64,000 nt of DNA from Marisediminitalea oceani (GCF_003731635.1 NZ_RCUA01000089.1:1-64000), one strand, 5' to 3'; counted from the stretch's first letter, positions 16,019-25,121 are shown. Notes: generated by a model from the letters alone, not told the origin. Made by a program: numbers and translations.

Positions 16019-17473
16019 TTAGTCGGCCTCCATGTCTACAATCCAGGTATCTTTACTACCACCACCCTGCGACGAATTAACTACAGTAGAGCCCTTGCGC
16101 ATGGCTACCCGGGTAAGCCCCCCGGTGGTCACGCTGATGTCATTGCCGCTTAAGATAAACGGTCTGAGATCAAGATGTCGGGGTTCGGCTTTCGTACCAA
16201 TAATAGTAGGAGCAGTCGATAACAATAACATGGGCTGGGCCACATAATTGCGGGGATCGCGACGGATCAGACGAACAAACTTTTCACGCTCGGCTTTAGT
16301 GGCGTGAGGACCAATCAGCATGCCATAGCCGCCCGACTCGTTTGCCGGTTTGACGACCATTTTTTCGATATTCTCAATAACGTAATCCCGTTCGTCTTTG
16401 TTAACGCACTTATAGGTGGGCACATTGGGCAGTAATGGCTCTTCATCGAGATAGAATTTAATGATCTCCGGCACAAAGGCATATACTACCTTGTCGTCGG
16501 CCACGCCGGCGCCCGGTGCATTGGCAAGGCCAACATTACCGGCTTTCCAGGCCCGCATTAAACCGGGCACACCCAGCATGGAGTCTTCCCGGAAAGCTTC
16601 CGGATCGAGAAAGGCATCGTCAATGCGGCGGTAAATAACATCCACTCGCGACAGACCATCGACGGTACGCATATACACAATATCGTCGTCATCGACCACT
16701 AAATCACTGCCCACTACCAGTTCGGCCCCCATTTGCTGGGCCAGATAGGCGTGTTCAAAATAGGCAGAGTTATAAATACCCGGTGTAAGTACCACCACCT
16801 CTGGCTGATCGATGTCGCGCGGTGATAGCTGACTAAGCATGTCATATAGCTGTGACGGGTAATCATCTACCGGCAGAATGTTATATTTTTCAAACATATC
16901 GGGAAACACCCGCTTCATCACATGGCGGTTTTCCAACATGTAAGACACGCCAGACGGAACCCGTAAATTATCTTCCAGCACATAAACGGTGCCGTTGTGA
17001 TCACGCACCAGATCCGAGCCACAAATATGCGCCCACACCCCGTGTTTAGGTTTAATACCCATACACTCAGGTAAAAAGTTCTTCGACGCATCCAGCAGGC
17101 TTCTAGGCACAACGCCGGCTTCAAGAATGCGCTGCTCGTTATACAAATCGTCAATAAACATGTTGAGCGCTTTTACACGCTGCTTAAGGCCTTTTTCAAT
17201 TTGCAGCCACTCTTTTTTGTCGATAATGCGGGGGATAATGTCGAACGGCCAGGCTCTGTCGATTGAGCCCTCTTCTTCGGTATACACCGTAAAGGTAATA
17301 CCCATTACATGGATAGCGGTGTTGGCGGCGGTTTTATATTCTTCTAATTCCTGGTCAGTAAGGTTGCGCAGGTATTTACAAATTTCTTCTGCAGCAGGAC
17401 GCGGTTTATTTGCAACGCGAATGAGTTCATCGTAAAACTCCCCTGCCCGATAATTTCCCCATCTTATTGCCAT
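16019..17473 (-). CDS. Circularly permuted type 2 ATP-grasp protein
   Basis: This 484-residue protein belongs to the circularly permuted ATP-grasp family (PF14403 type). Recognisable segments are GVWAHICGSDLVRDHNGT, VLEDNLRVPSGVSYMLENR, and late MVVKPANESGGYGMLIGP, the nucleotide-binding core. ATP-grasp enzymes form carboxylate-amine bonds through an acyl-phosphate. This subgroup is predicted, not shown, to ligate peptides or amino acids. It is upstream of and coupled to the alpha-E gene and divergent from the Anbu peptidase gene, from which it is separated by 168 bases. Confidence 0.9.
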   Translation of the reverse strand: MAIRWGNYRAGEFYDELIRVANKPRPAAEEICKYLRNLTDQELEEYKTAANTAIHVMGITFTVYTEEEGSIDRAWPFDIIPRIIDKKEWLQIEKGLKQRVKALNMFIDDLYNEQRILEAGVVPRSLLDASKNFLPECMGIKPKHGVWAHICGSDLVRDHNGTVYVLEDNLRVPSGVSYMLENRHVMKRVFPDMFEKYNILPVDDYPSQLYDMLSQLSPRDIDQPEVVVLTPGIYNSAYFEHAYLAQQMGAELVVGSDLVVDDDDIVYMRTVDGLSRVDVIYRRIDDAFLDPEAFREDSMLGVPGLMRAWKAGNVGLANAPGAGVADDKVVYAFVPEIIKFYLDEEPLLPNVPTYKCVNKDERDYVIENIEKMVVKPANESGGYGMLIGPHATKAEREKFVRLIRRDPRNYVAQPMLLLSTAPTIIGTKAEPRHLDLRPFILSGNDISVTTGGLTRVAMRKGSTVVNSSQGGGSKDTWIVDMEAD

Positions 17474-17550
17474 CTACAATCCCTAGAGCTTATTTTCGGT
17501 ATACAAAATACCATCTAAGCGACTTTTGACTGAAATTGCAACGAAAATAA

Positions 17551-17572
17551 TGACAAATTGATGACAAATTGA
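17551..17572. repeat. Tandem 11-bp direct repeat in a divergent promoter
   Basis: TGACAAATTGA occurs twice head to tail (17551-17561 and 17562-17572), one helical turn apart. It lies in the 168-base region between the divergent ATP-grasp and Anbu genes. It could be a binding site for a regulator shared by both transcripts. Confidence 0.6.
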
Positions 17573-17641
17573 TCTGGAAAAATGCGCTGAATCACTCCAT
17601 GCTATCGTTATTGTTTTTCGTGTGTTTTCAGAGAGTTTCCT

Positions 17642-18403
17642 TTGACCTATTGTTTAGCCCTAAAAGTAAATCGCGGATTAGTCTTTGCATCAGATTCGCG
17701 CACCAATGCCGGTGTCGATTACGTCGCTACTTACAGTAAAATGCGCCGTTACTGCTGGCCCGGAGAGCGCGTATGTGTGCTGATGACATCCGGCAGCCTG
17801 GCAACTTCTCAGGCAGTAATGAATGCCATCAATCGCGACCTTAACGATCCGGATGCTGAATTCAGCCTGCGTCACGGCAAGCAGCTTTATGAAGTAGCGC
17901 AATACATTGGCAAGCTTAGTCAGGCAGAACAAACCCTGCACGAGAAAGCGATGGAAAAATCAAACGCCAGTGCGGAGTCGAACTTTATTCTTGGCGGCCA
18001 AATAGCCGGTCAGGCAGCGGAAATTTTTCACATCTATCCGCAGGGTAATTTTATCAGCGCGTCGGAAGACACCCCTTATCTGCAAATTGGTGAAACCAAA
18101 TACGGTAAGCCGATTCTGGATCGTATTATTGCTAAAAGCACCACGCTGGAGGATGCCGCGCGTTGTGCCATGGTGTCACTGGACTCGACTATTCGCAGTA
18201 ATATCTCAGTAGGGCCGCCTATTGAACTGGCAATGTATCAGGATGACTCTCTCGATGAGCCCTTCCATCACACCTACACCTTAAACAGCCCGATGTACAA
18301 ATCCATGAAAAAGCAGTGGACAGACGGCTTGCACCGCGCTTTTGAACAACTTCCCAGGTTTGATTGGGAAAAGGTTAAAGCGGACGAACCAGAAGGTGAA
18401 TAA
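17642..18403 (+). CDS. Anbu, proteasome-like (HslV-related) peptidase
   Basis: This 253-residue protein of the Ntn-hydrolase fold is the ancestral beta-subunit Anbu. It starts MTYCLALKVNRGLVFASDSRTNAG; removal of Met exposes Thr2 as the N-terminal nucleophile, and Asp18 and Lys-type partners are expected nearby. The start is TTG 17642, with the weak upstream GAGAG. It is fixed by the requirement that Thr follow the initiator. Anbu forms ring-like or helical assemblies in other bacteria, but its substrate is unknown. The 3' end overlaps the convergent zinc peptidase gene by 29 bases. Confidence 0.93.
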   Translation: MTYCLALKVNRGLVFASDSRTNAGVDYVATYSKMRRYCWPGERVCVLMTSGSLATSQAVMNAINRDLNDPDAEFSLRHGKQLYEVAQYIGKLSQAEQTLHEKAMEKSNASAESNFILGGQIAGQAAEIFHIYPQGNFISASEDTPYLQIGETKYGKPILDRIIAKSTTLEDAARCAMVSLDSTIRSNISVGPPIELAMYQDDSLDEPFHHTYTLNSPMYKSMKKQWTDGLHRAFEQLPRFDWEKVKADEPEGE

Positions 18404-19451
18404 AGTGGAGCTTTTCGCGGGTCTTGTCGTTGATGACAAACGGATAAGCATCGTCCAGGCCCATACTGTTATTCAGTGAGTTGAGCAGGTTAGTAAGCTG
18501 ATCCCAGTCGTCAATTAAGGTATCGAAACTCTCTTCATTGTAACTGGCAGTATGCGGATGATCGGCATTTAGCGGGTTGGAGAGCAACCGGTTTTCTAAA
18601 CTGGTTTCGTATTCGTTGGCCGTTTCCAGGGTATCTACCATATGCAGGTAGTGCGCCCAGGTCTCGGCCCAGTCTTCCCATGGATGCATGCTGGCATAGG
18701 CACTGATACAGCGCTGTTGCCAGTCAGCGGCAGGCCCGTTTGCGTAGTAGTTTTCCAGACTTTGCTGATAATCCTGACGCTCGTCACCAAATAACGCCCT
18801 GAAAGCCTCAATATACTGACTGCCTTTGATTAGCACATCCCAGTAATAATGGCCTGACTCATGACGGAAATGGCCAATCAGCGTCCGATAACGTTCGTTC
18901 ATTAACTCGCGCATGGCGAGGCGTTTGGTCTCTTCGGCTTCTTTGAGGTTAATGGTGATCACCCCATTACTGTGACCGGTTAACACCGTATTCTGGACGG
19001 TGAGCTCCCGGCCGTATAATGCCTGAGCAACTTCATCCTCGAGAAACCGAAAGGATAATCCGCGGGGGTTATGACGCTTGCCGATAACCGGTAGTTCAAG
19101 CTTATACAGGGTGTAAAGCAGATGCCGTTTGGCCTGCTCCATTCGAAACCAGAGTTTAACGTTGTCTGGTTTAGACAAATCGGGAATGGTATCGGTGAGT
19201 TGGCAGGACGGACAGAGTTTATAGTCGCTTTCAACCGGTACCAGCCAGTTGCAGATATTTTGCTTTGAATAATTACTGCACTGGCGGTAAGCCTGCCCGT
19301 TGTGGCCGGCTATCCAGTTACCGTCTGCATCAATATCGCAGGAGGAAATCACCTTGGCATCCGACAAAAAACCGACCGGGCGCTGGCAGGACAAGCACTG
19401 GCTATTGGCGAAATATAAGGTGTTACCACACTGACAAGTATAAGTTTTCAA
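18375..19451 (-). CDS. Zinc-ribbon metallopeptidase (PF10005/PF15887, DUF2248 type)
   Basis: This cytoplasmic protein of about 358 residues has an N-terminal zinc ribbon (Cys6, Cys8, Cys18, Cys21, then Cys58, Cys67, Cys80, Cys83) and a peptidase motif GHFRHESGHYYWD. His197 and His201 bind zinc with Glu198 as base, and a later HPWEDWAETWAHYLH may supply the third ligand. The open frame reaches TTG 19481. I prefer TTG 19451 because it gives the family-typical start MKTYTCQCGN and fits a promoter TTGCTG-N16-TATAGT just upstream. It converges on and overlaps the Anbu gene, a common neighbour. Confidence 0.85.
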   Translation of the reverse strand: MKTYTCQCGNTLYFANSQCLSCQRPVGFLSDAKVISSCDIDADGNWIAGHNGQAYRQCSNYSKQNICNWLVPVESDYKLCPSCQLTDTIPDLSKPDNVKLWFRMEQAKRHLLYTLYKLELPVIGKRHNPRGLSFRFLEDEVAQALYGRELTVQNTVLTGHSNGVITINLKEAEETKRLAMRELMNERYRTLIGHFRHESGHYYWDVLIKGSQYIEAFRALFGDERQDYQQSLENYYANGPAADWQQRCISAYASMHPWEDWAETWAHYLHMVDTLETANEYETSLENRLLSNPLNADHPHTASYNEESFDTLIDDWDQLTNLLNSLNNSMGLDDAYPFVINDKTREKLHFIHLLVRPL

Positions 19452-19549
19452 ATCTTTTGCTTCTGTTCGGGCAAACTGCAATTAGCTTACTAAGACTATA
19501 GTAGCAAAGGATATCACAGCAAAGTAATCACAGTTTCATTACATGACGA

Positions 19550-19699
19550 TTATTTTGCTGTGGTGTGTCGCGAACGGGCACTACTGCAGCGTTTTGAGCA
19601 GTACTTCACTTCCGCCCAGTTTTTCTCCCATTTTTTACGCCACACAAATGGCCGCTGGCAAACCGGGCAGATTTTGCTGGGTAAATCGGCCTTACGCAT
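19550..19699 (-). CDS. DUF2256 zinc-ribbon protein
   Basis: This 49-residue protein has a zinc ribbon (Cys11-x2-Cys14 and Cys34-x3-Cys38) around the DUF2256 signature ICPVCQRPFVWRKKW and EVKYCSKRC. The family is often encoded next to photolyase/cryptochrome genes and has no known activity. The ATG at 19699 overlaps the end of the upstream Fe-S photolyase gene by eight bases, so it is translationally coupled. The frame stays open upstream, but the family start and the overlap favour 19699. Confidence 0.88.
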   Translation of the reverse strand: MRKADLPSKICPVCQRPFVWRKKWEKNWAEVKYCSKRCSSARSRHTTAK

Positions 19700-21224
19700 T
19701 ATCGATAGCCGACAGTAGCTGCTCTGCCTGTTCCTGCATAGCATCAACGGTATCCTGAGACATCCGGTCGAGGCTTTTATAGATCAGCCCCATACGGTGG
19801 TTTTTGCTCAGTTTATCGCGGTGCTTAATTAAAAAGTCCCAGTATAAATAGTTAAACGGACACGCGTTTTTACCAGTCTTTTTAGATACAGCATAGCCGC
19901 AGTTTTTGCAGTAATCGGACATCCGGTTGATGTACTGACCACTCGCCACATAGGGTTTGCTGGCCAGATTACCGCCGTCGGCAAACAGGATCATGCCACT
20001 CACATTGGGCATTTCCACCCACTCAAAAGCATCGGCATACACCAGCAGGTACCATTCATTTACCGCTTCTACTGATAACCCGGCCAGCAAACTGAAATTA
20101 CCTATCACCATCAAGCGTTGGATGTGGTGCGCGTAGGCATGGCGTTTAGTGTCGCCAATGCACTGGCGCATACAGTTCATATTGGTATGCCCACTCCAGT
20201 AGAAGTCTGGCAACTTGCGCTGATGATTAAAGTAATTTTCCTGCTGCAGGCCCGGCATACAGTGCCAGTAAAAGCCCCTGACGTATTCGCGCCAGCCCAG
20301 GATCTGACGAATAAAACCTTCTACCGCATTAAGCGGTGCGTCGCCATCGAAGTAGGCCTGTTCCGCCGCTTGCATGACTTCCATGGGCAGCAATAACCCG
20401 CAATTGAGATAAAACGATAAGTGGGAGTGAAACAGCCATACGTTGCCTTCGCGCATGGCATCCTGATAATCGCCAAACTCATTAAAGCGCTGCTCTATAA
20501 ACTGTTCGAGTACCTTTAATGCTTCGTCCCGGGTCACGGCATAATTGAAGTCCTTAGCATCGCCCATGTGATCGGCAAATTCAGTTTCTACCAGTTCAAT
20601 TACTTGGCTGGTCATGTCGTCCGGCGAAACGGTATAGGGCTTAGGCGGAGACACATCCGCCGGCAGCGACTTACGGTTGTCCTGATCGTAGTTCCATTTA
20701 CCGCCAATGGGTTTATCGCCTTCCATCAGTAGCCTGGTTAACTTACGCATTTCCCGGTAAAAATACTCCATGCGCCATTGTTTGCGTCCTTCGGCCCACT
20801 CGCTGAACTGTTCAAGCGTGGCAATAAAGCGATCGTCATCGCAAATTTCAACCGGTATTCCCAGCTGGTGTTGCCACTGTTGCATGCTCTTGAGTACCCG
20901 GTATTCACCAGGGAATGTCACTACCACTTTATCAAAACTATGCTGGCTGCAGGCGTGTTTAACTTCATTGAGCAGCGAGCCCTGATTGTTATCATCGTCG
21001 TAGCGACGGTAAATAACGTCGTAACCATCGTCGCTTAACTCTTTAGCAAAGTGGCGCATGGCCGAAAACAACAACACAATCTTTTTCTTGTGATGCTTTA
21101 CATAGGTGGCTTCTTCGCGCACTTCGGCAAGCAGGATCTTATCCTGTGATTTAGTGCAGTCCCTGAGACTCGACATCTCGCGGGAAAGCTGGTCGCCCAG
21201 TACTAAACGTAATACCCCGGCCAT
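19692..21224 (-). CDS. Fe-S photolyase/cryptochrome (PhrB/CryB type, DPRP)
   Basis: This 510-residue protein belongs to the deoxyribodipyrimidine photolyase-related group, bacterial (6-4) photolyases with FAD and a [4Fe-4S] cluster. The four cluster cysteines are visible: Cys351, Cys439, Cys442 and Cys455 (YCKNCGYAVSKKTGKNACPF), in the same spacing as in Agrobacterium PhrB. The early LVLGDQLS motif is typical. It should repair UV (6-4) photoproducts or act as a blue-light sensor. It overlaps the upstream class I photolyase by one base (TAATG) and the downstream DUF2256 gene by eight. Confidence 0.9.
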   Translation of the reverse strand: MAGVLRLVLGDQLSREMSSLRDCTKSQDKILLAEVREEATYVKHHKKKIVLLFSAMRHFAKELSDDGYDVIYRRYDDDNNQGSLLNEVKHACSQHSFDKVVVTFPGEYRVLKSMQQWQHQLGIPVEICDDDRFIATLEQFSEWAEGRKQWRMEYFYREMRKLTRLLMEGDKPIGGKWNYDQDNRKSLPADVSPPKPYTVSPDDMTSQVIELVETEFADHMGDAKDFNYAVTRDEALKVLEQFIEQRFNEFGDYQDAMREGNVWLFHSHLSFYLNCGLLLPMEVMQAAEQAYFDGDAPLNAVEGFIRQILGWREYVRGFYWHCMPGLQQENYFNHQRKLPDFYWSGHTNMNCMRQCIGDTKRHAYAHHIQRLMVIGNFSLLAGLSVEAVNEWYLLVYADAFEWVEMPNVSGMILFADGGNLASKPYVASGQYINRMSDYCKNCGYAVSKKTGKNACPFNYLYWDFLIKHRDKLSKNHRMGLIYKSLDRMSQDTVDAMQEQAEQLLSAIDNA

Positions 21225-22651
21225 TAGTCCTCCTTGGTATCCGCGTACGCGTCCAGCGCGCGCTGGCGTGATTGCTTGAGGTCAGCTATGGGCTTGGGAT
21301 AGGTGCTGCCCAGTTCTACACCGGCTTTTTGCAACACATCTTTGGGCGCATCCCAGGGTTTGTGCAGGTATTTGTCTGGCATGTTGGCAAGCTCAGGGCA
21401 GTATTTTTTTACATAACTGCCCTGCTTATCGAATTTTTCACCCTGCAGTACCGGGTTAAAGATGCGGAAATACGGCGCCGCATCAGCACCTGAACCCGCT
21501 ACCCATTGCCAGCTTGCAGAGTTACTGGCCCTGTCGGCGTCTACCAGACAGTCCCAGAACCAGCGTTCACCTTTGCGCCAGTCGATGAGCAGGTTTTTGA
21601 CTAAAAACGAGCCGACAATCATTCTTACCCGGTTGTGCATGTAGCCGGTTTGCCACAGTTCGCGCATACCCGCATCGACAATGGGGATGCCGGTTCGCCC
21701 TTTGGTCCAGGCAGTGTATTTTTCATCCTGATTAAGCCACTTAAACTTATCAAACTGGCTGTTAAAATTCTTATCGGTAATGGTAGGAAAATGAAACAGC
21801 AGGTAGTAGCTGAACTCACGCCAGCCCAGTTCACTTAGAAAACAGTCGAGATCACTGCTACCCTGATCATCAAAGGCGTTTAGCAGTGCATACCACACCT
21901 GATTGGGGGAGATTTCGCCAAAGTGGAGGTGTGGTGATAAACGGGATGTGCCTCTTACCGACGGAATGTTACGCTGATCTTCGTAGCCTTTGGCCGCGTG
22001 TTTAATAAAATCACTGAGTTTGTCAGCAGCGCCCTCTTCGCCCGGTGTCCAGTGTTTGGAAAATTCACTGTCCCAGTTTATTTCAGGTAACAGTCCGGCA
22101 TCATCAATGCTATGCCCTTCATTTGCCACGTCGGCATAGGTAATTCGTTCGGGCGCAGAAGACGGATAACGAGGTGCAGAAGCCTGCAAACAGCCTTTAC
22201 GATAGTAAGGCGTAAACACCCGGTACACGCCGCCATCCTGCTTGCGGATACTCATTGGTTCCCACAGCAGTGAGCCGTTAAAGCTGCTCACCAGGCAATC
22301 GCGTTCTCGCAGGGTTTGCTTAATTTCTTTGTCTCTGTCGATAACCGCCGGCTCGTAGCAGCGATTCCAGAATACTGCCCGGGCGCTGAACTTTTCCACT
22401 AATTCGCTGAGGATCTTCTTCGGTTCACCGGTAAAGCACTGCAGATGGCCATTCAGACGTTTATTCAGTGAGACCAAGGAATGATGAAGCCACCAGTTGG
22501 AGGCACCACCGGGCTGGTCTGCCTCATCGAGTTCTGTGTCGAAGATATATACCGGTACCACTGTGCCGTGCTCAACGGCCGCAAGCAGTGCCGGGTTATC
22601 GATTACGCGTAAATCCTGCCGAAACCATACAATACATACGGGCTGACTCAC
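21224..22651 (-). CDS. phrB: Class I deoxyribodipyrimidine photolyase
   Basis: This 475-residue CPD photolyase/cryptochrome has an N-terminal antenna domain (VWFRQDLRVIDNPAL) and a C-terminal FAD domain with WREFSYYLLFHFP, TGIPIVDAGMRELWQTGYMHNR, and WQWVAGSGADAAPYFRIFNP. It uses blue light to split cyclobutane pyrimidine dimers in DNA. It starts at a GTG, with AGGAA about eight bases upstream. It is first in a three-gene minus-strand operon, coupled by TAATG to the Fe-S photolyase. The divergent region of 185 bases separates it from the DASH cryptochrome; I saw no LexA box there. Confidence 0.93.
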   Translation of the reverse strand: MSQPVCIVWFRQDLRVIDNPALLAAVEHGTVVPVYIFDTELDEADQPGGASNWWLHHSLVSLNKRLNGHLQCFTGEPKKILSELVEKFSARAVFWNRCYEPAVIDRDKEIKQTLRERDCLVSSFNGSLLWEPMSIRKQDGGVYRVFTPYYRKGCLQASAPRYPSSAPERITYADVANEGHSIDDAGLLPEINWDSEFSKHWTPGEEGAADKLSDFIKHAAKGYEDQRNIPSVRGTSRLSPHLHFGEISPNQVWYALLNAFDDQGSSDLDCFLSELGWREFSYYLLFHFPTITDKNFNSQFDKFKWLNQDEKYTAWTKGRTGIPIVDAGMRELWQTGYMHNRVRMIVGSFLVKNLLIDWRKGERWFWDCLVDADRASNSASWQWVAGSGADAAPYFRIFNPVLQGEKFDKQGSYVKKYCPELANMPDKYLHKPWDAPKDVLQKAGVELGSTYPKPIADLKQSRQRALDAYADTKED

Positions 22652-22836
22652 TATGTTGTTCCTTTTTTAATCGTTGTTTTTGATGTGCCTTGCTTTGTAC
22701 GTAAAGCACCTGAAAACGATCGCAATTACCGCCATAGATGGTGGGTATATTTAGCCATTAAAACGGGCGGACTGTTTTTTTAATTTTTCTCATCTATGCT
22801 TAAATCCATATCGATAAGGACATCGTAAAGACTGCT

Positions 22837-24108
22837 ATGAATATGACTTCTTCCAAAACGGGCCTGTACTGGTTCCGACACGATTTGCGCCTCGACGACC
22901 AGCCAGTCCTCACTGAGCTGGTCTCTCGTTGTCAAAAGTTACTGCTGGTGTATTGCATCGATGAGGATTGGTTTACCCGCAACCAGTTTGGCTATTGCGC
23001 CATGGGTCACCACCGCCAACAATTTCTGTACGAATCGCTTTATGCGTTGAATCAGCAATTAAATAACTATCAGCAAACGCTGCTGGTTGTTACCGGCGAG
23101 CCAGTAGAAGAGATTGCTCAGCTCATAAAGGCTTATGACGTTGATATACTTGGTGTCGGCGAATATCCGGGCCTGAATGAACGGGAACAGCTTAAGCAAC
23201 TTACCTCAAAGTATCCCGGCGTGCATGTGGTTACTGGCAGTAATAACAGCCTGTTTAAGCCAACAGACCTGCCGTTTGAAGTAAACACGATGCCTGATAA
23301 ATTCAGCCCGTTTCGTAAGAAGGTTGAAAAAGCCATTACACCACTTGCTCCTGCAGAGCCCGTCGCGCTGATACCACCGCCTCCTATTGCGCTGCAAACC
23401 GACTGGCCATCACTGCCATTACAGCGTGGCAACTCTTCCTCCTACAACGGCGGAGAACATGCCGCACAAAAGCAGCTCAAGTATTACTTTTTCGACAAAC
23501 ACCTTATTAGTCAGTACAAAGAAACACGCAACGGCCTGGACGGCTGGGATTATTCGAGTAAATTTTCGGCCTGGCTGGCCAACGGGTGTATTTCTCCGCG
23601 CCGGATTTATGCAGAATTAAAACGTTTTGAAGCAGAGCACGGTGCTAACGATTCGACCTACTGGCTCTATTTTGAATTACTGTGGCGGGAATTCTTCTGG
23701 TGGTTGCAAGTAAAACATGGCGCGCAGTGGTTTGCCCCGGGCGGTATACAACAGCAAACAGCTGCCAACATGCAGCCCTCTGCTTCGTTGCTGGACTGGC
23801 AACAAGGCACCACTGACAACGCCCACATCAATGCCTGTATGCGACAATTAAATGCGACCGGTTATATGTCGAACCGGGCCAGGCAATGGGCGGCCAGCTA
23901 TCTGGTTAACGAACTCGGTGAGCACTGGCGATATGGCGCAGCCTATTTTGAACAGCAACTAATTGATTACGATGTGGGTGCCAACTGGGGAAACTGGCAG
24001 TATCTGGCTGGTGTAGGCAGCGACCCCCGGGGTCTGCGCCATTTCAATATTGAGAAACAAGCGCAGATGTACGATCCCGACGGTAAGTTCACCAGTCTCT
24101 GGTCCTGA
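22837..24108 (+). CDS. DASH-type cryptochrome
   Basis: This 423-residue photolyase-family protein has YWFRHDLRLDDQPVL at the start. Its C-terminal segments GNWQYLAGVGSDPRGLRHFNIEKQA and GYMSNRARQWAASYLVNE are diagnostic of cryptochrome-DASH. DASH proteins bind FAD and an antenna folate and repair dimers in single-stranded or looped DNA. The ATG at 22837 is followed by a second in-frame ATG (MNM), so the start is known only to within two codons. It is divergent from the class I photolyase gene and probably shares light- or stress-responsive control with it. Confidence 0.92.
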   Translation: MNMTSSKTGLYWFRHDLRLDDQPVLTELVSRCQKLLLVYCIDEDWFTRNQFGYCAMGHHRQQFLYESLYALNQQLNNYQQTLLVVTGEPVEEIAQLIKAYDVDILGVGEYPGLNEREQLKQLTSKYPGVHVVTGSNNSLFKPTDLPFEVNTMPDKFSPFRKKVEKAITPLAPAEPVALIPPPPIALQTDWPSLPLQRGNSSSYNGGEHAAQKQLKYYFFDKHLISQYKETRNGLDGWDYSSKFSAWLANGCISPRRIYAELKRFEAEHGANDSTYWLYFELLWREFFWWLQVKHGAQWFAPGGIQQQTAANMQPSASLLDWQQGTTDNAHINACMRQLNATGYMSNRARQWAASYLVNELGEHWRYGAAYFEQQLIDYDVGANWGNWQYLAGVGSDPRGLRHFNIEKQAQMYDPDGKFTSLWS

Positions 24109-24129
24109 GCCGGTCAAAGTAGTTTGCGG

Positions 24130-24387
24130 CTAACGGTCGTGATCTTTAAGCCACTCGTTTAACAGCTTAACCTGGCCACAGCGGTACGCCGCATACATTA
24201 ACCGAATAGAGTTTGACAGCACTTCACTGTCATTCCAGCCGGTCTTTTCCTGTATTTCTTCATAACAGCTTAATGCCTCAGGCGTCACATAACCTCTGAC
24301 CTGACGCTTACCGGCTTCACGCTGGCGTTCGCGGAAGCGTTTTTGTTTATCAGCATTAGCTCGTGGATTTTTCTTAGATTCTGTCAT
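24130..24387 (-). CDS. Small basic protein, possible ribbon-helix-helix regulator
   Basis: This 85-residue protein has a very basic N-terminus (KQKRFRERQREAGKRQVRGYV) followed by predicted helices. The strand RQVRGYVTPEAL followed by two helices resembles a ribbon-helix-helix DNA-binding fold, but the match is weak. It converges on the DASH cryptochrome, with 21 bases between stop codons, and is divergent from fabA. Function and target are unknown. Confidence 0.6.
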   Translation of the reverse strand: MTESKKNPRANADKQKRFRERQREAGKRQVRGYVTPEALSCYEEIQEKTGWNDSEVLSNSIRLMYAAYRCGQVKLLNEWLKDHDR

Positions 24388-24548
24388 GATACCCTGTAAT
24401 TAGTCGAAAATTTGGTAGTGCAACAACGGCCGTTTAGTTCCCTGAATCAAAGGTGGTCACTAAGCTTGTGCACCACTTCGCGCATTTTAGCCTAAAATTA
24501 GAGTATATCCTTGCCTCACGGCAAAAAAATTACTGTTCAGAGTTGTTT

Positions 24549-24566
24549 AGCGTACAAGTGTTCGCT
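24549..24566 (+). promoter_or_regulatory. FabR-type operator upstream of fabA
   Basis: AGCGTACAAGTGTTCGCT is an 18-base near-palindrome and matches the FabR site known upstream of fabA and fabB in enterics (AGCGTACA-N2-TGTTCGCT form). It ends 36 bases before the fabA start. Repression by a FabR homologue according to membrane unsaturation is inferred. Confidence 0.8.
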
Positions 24567-24602
24567 AAATTACGCACGTTAAAAATAATCGATGGGAATC
24601 CA

Positions 24603-25121
24603 ATGACAACGAAACAATCCAGTTTTAACAAAGAAGACCTGTTAGCCTGTAGTCGCGGCGAAATGTTCGGCCCGGGCAACAGCCAGCTTCCGGCTCCTAA
24701 CATGCTTATGATGGACCGTGTGAGTCTGATCACTGATGAAGGCGGCGAGTTTGGTAAAGGCCAGATTATTGCTGAATTAGATATCACTCCCGATTTATGG
24801 TTTTTTGACTGCCATTTCCCTGGCGATCCGGTAATGCCTGGTTGTTTGGGTCTTGATGCCATGTGGCAGCTGGTGGGTTTCTTCCTGGGCTGGAGCGGTG
24901 GTCCGGGTAAAGGCCGCGCATTAGGTGTTGGTGAAGTGAAATTTACCGGTCAGATCCTGCCTACGGCGAAGAAAGTGACTTACAAAATTCAGATGAAGCG
25001 TGTTGTTAAGCGCCGTTTATTTATGGGTCTTGCCGACGGTATTGTAGAAGTTGATGGCCGTGAAATTTACTCTGCGAAAGATCTGAAAGTGGGTCTTTTC
25101 CAGGATACCAGCGCTTTCTAA
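24603..25121 (+). CDS. fabA: 3-hydroxydecanoyl-ACP dehydratase/isomerase FabA
   Basis: This 172-residue protein has the same length as E. coli FabA and is very similar to it, with catalytic His71 ([12 protein letters not shown]) and Asp85 (LGLDAMWQL) in the same positions. It dehydrates 3-hydroxydecanoyl-ACP and isomerises trans-2- to cis-3-decenoyl-ACP, the branch point for unsaturated fatty acids. The open frame extends 50 codons upstream, but ATG 24603 gives the family N-terminus and leaves room for the FabR operator at 24549-24566. It converges on rmf across a shared hairpin. Confidence 0.97.
   Translation: MTTKQSSFNKEDLLACSRGEMFGPGNSQLPAPNMLMMDRVSLITDEGGEFGKGQIIAELDITPDLWFFDCHFPGDPVMPGCLGLDAMWQLVGFFLGWSGGPGKGRALGVGEVKFTGQILPTAKKVTYKIQMKRVVKRRLFMGLADGIVEVDGREIYSAKDLKVGLFQDTSAF

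Noticed and set aside
22652-22836. LexA (SOS) box between photolyase genes
   Set aside because: No CTGT-N8-ACAG type palindrome is visible there.
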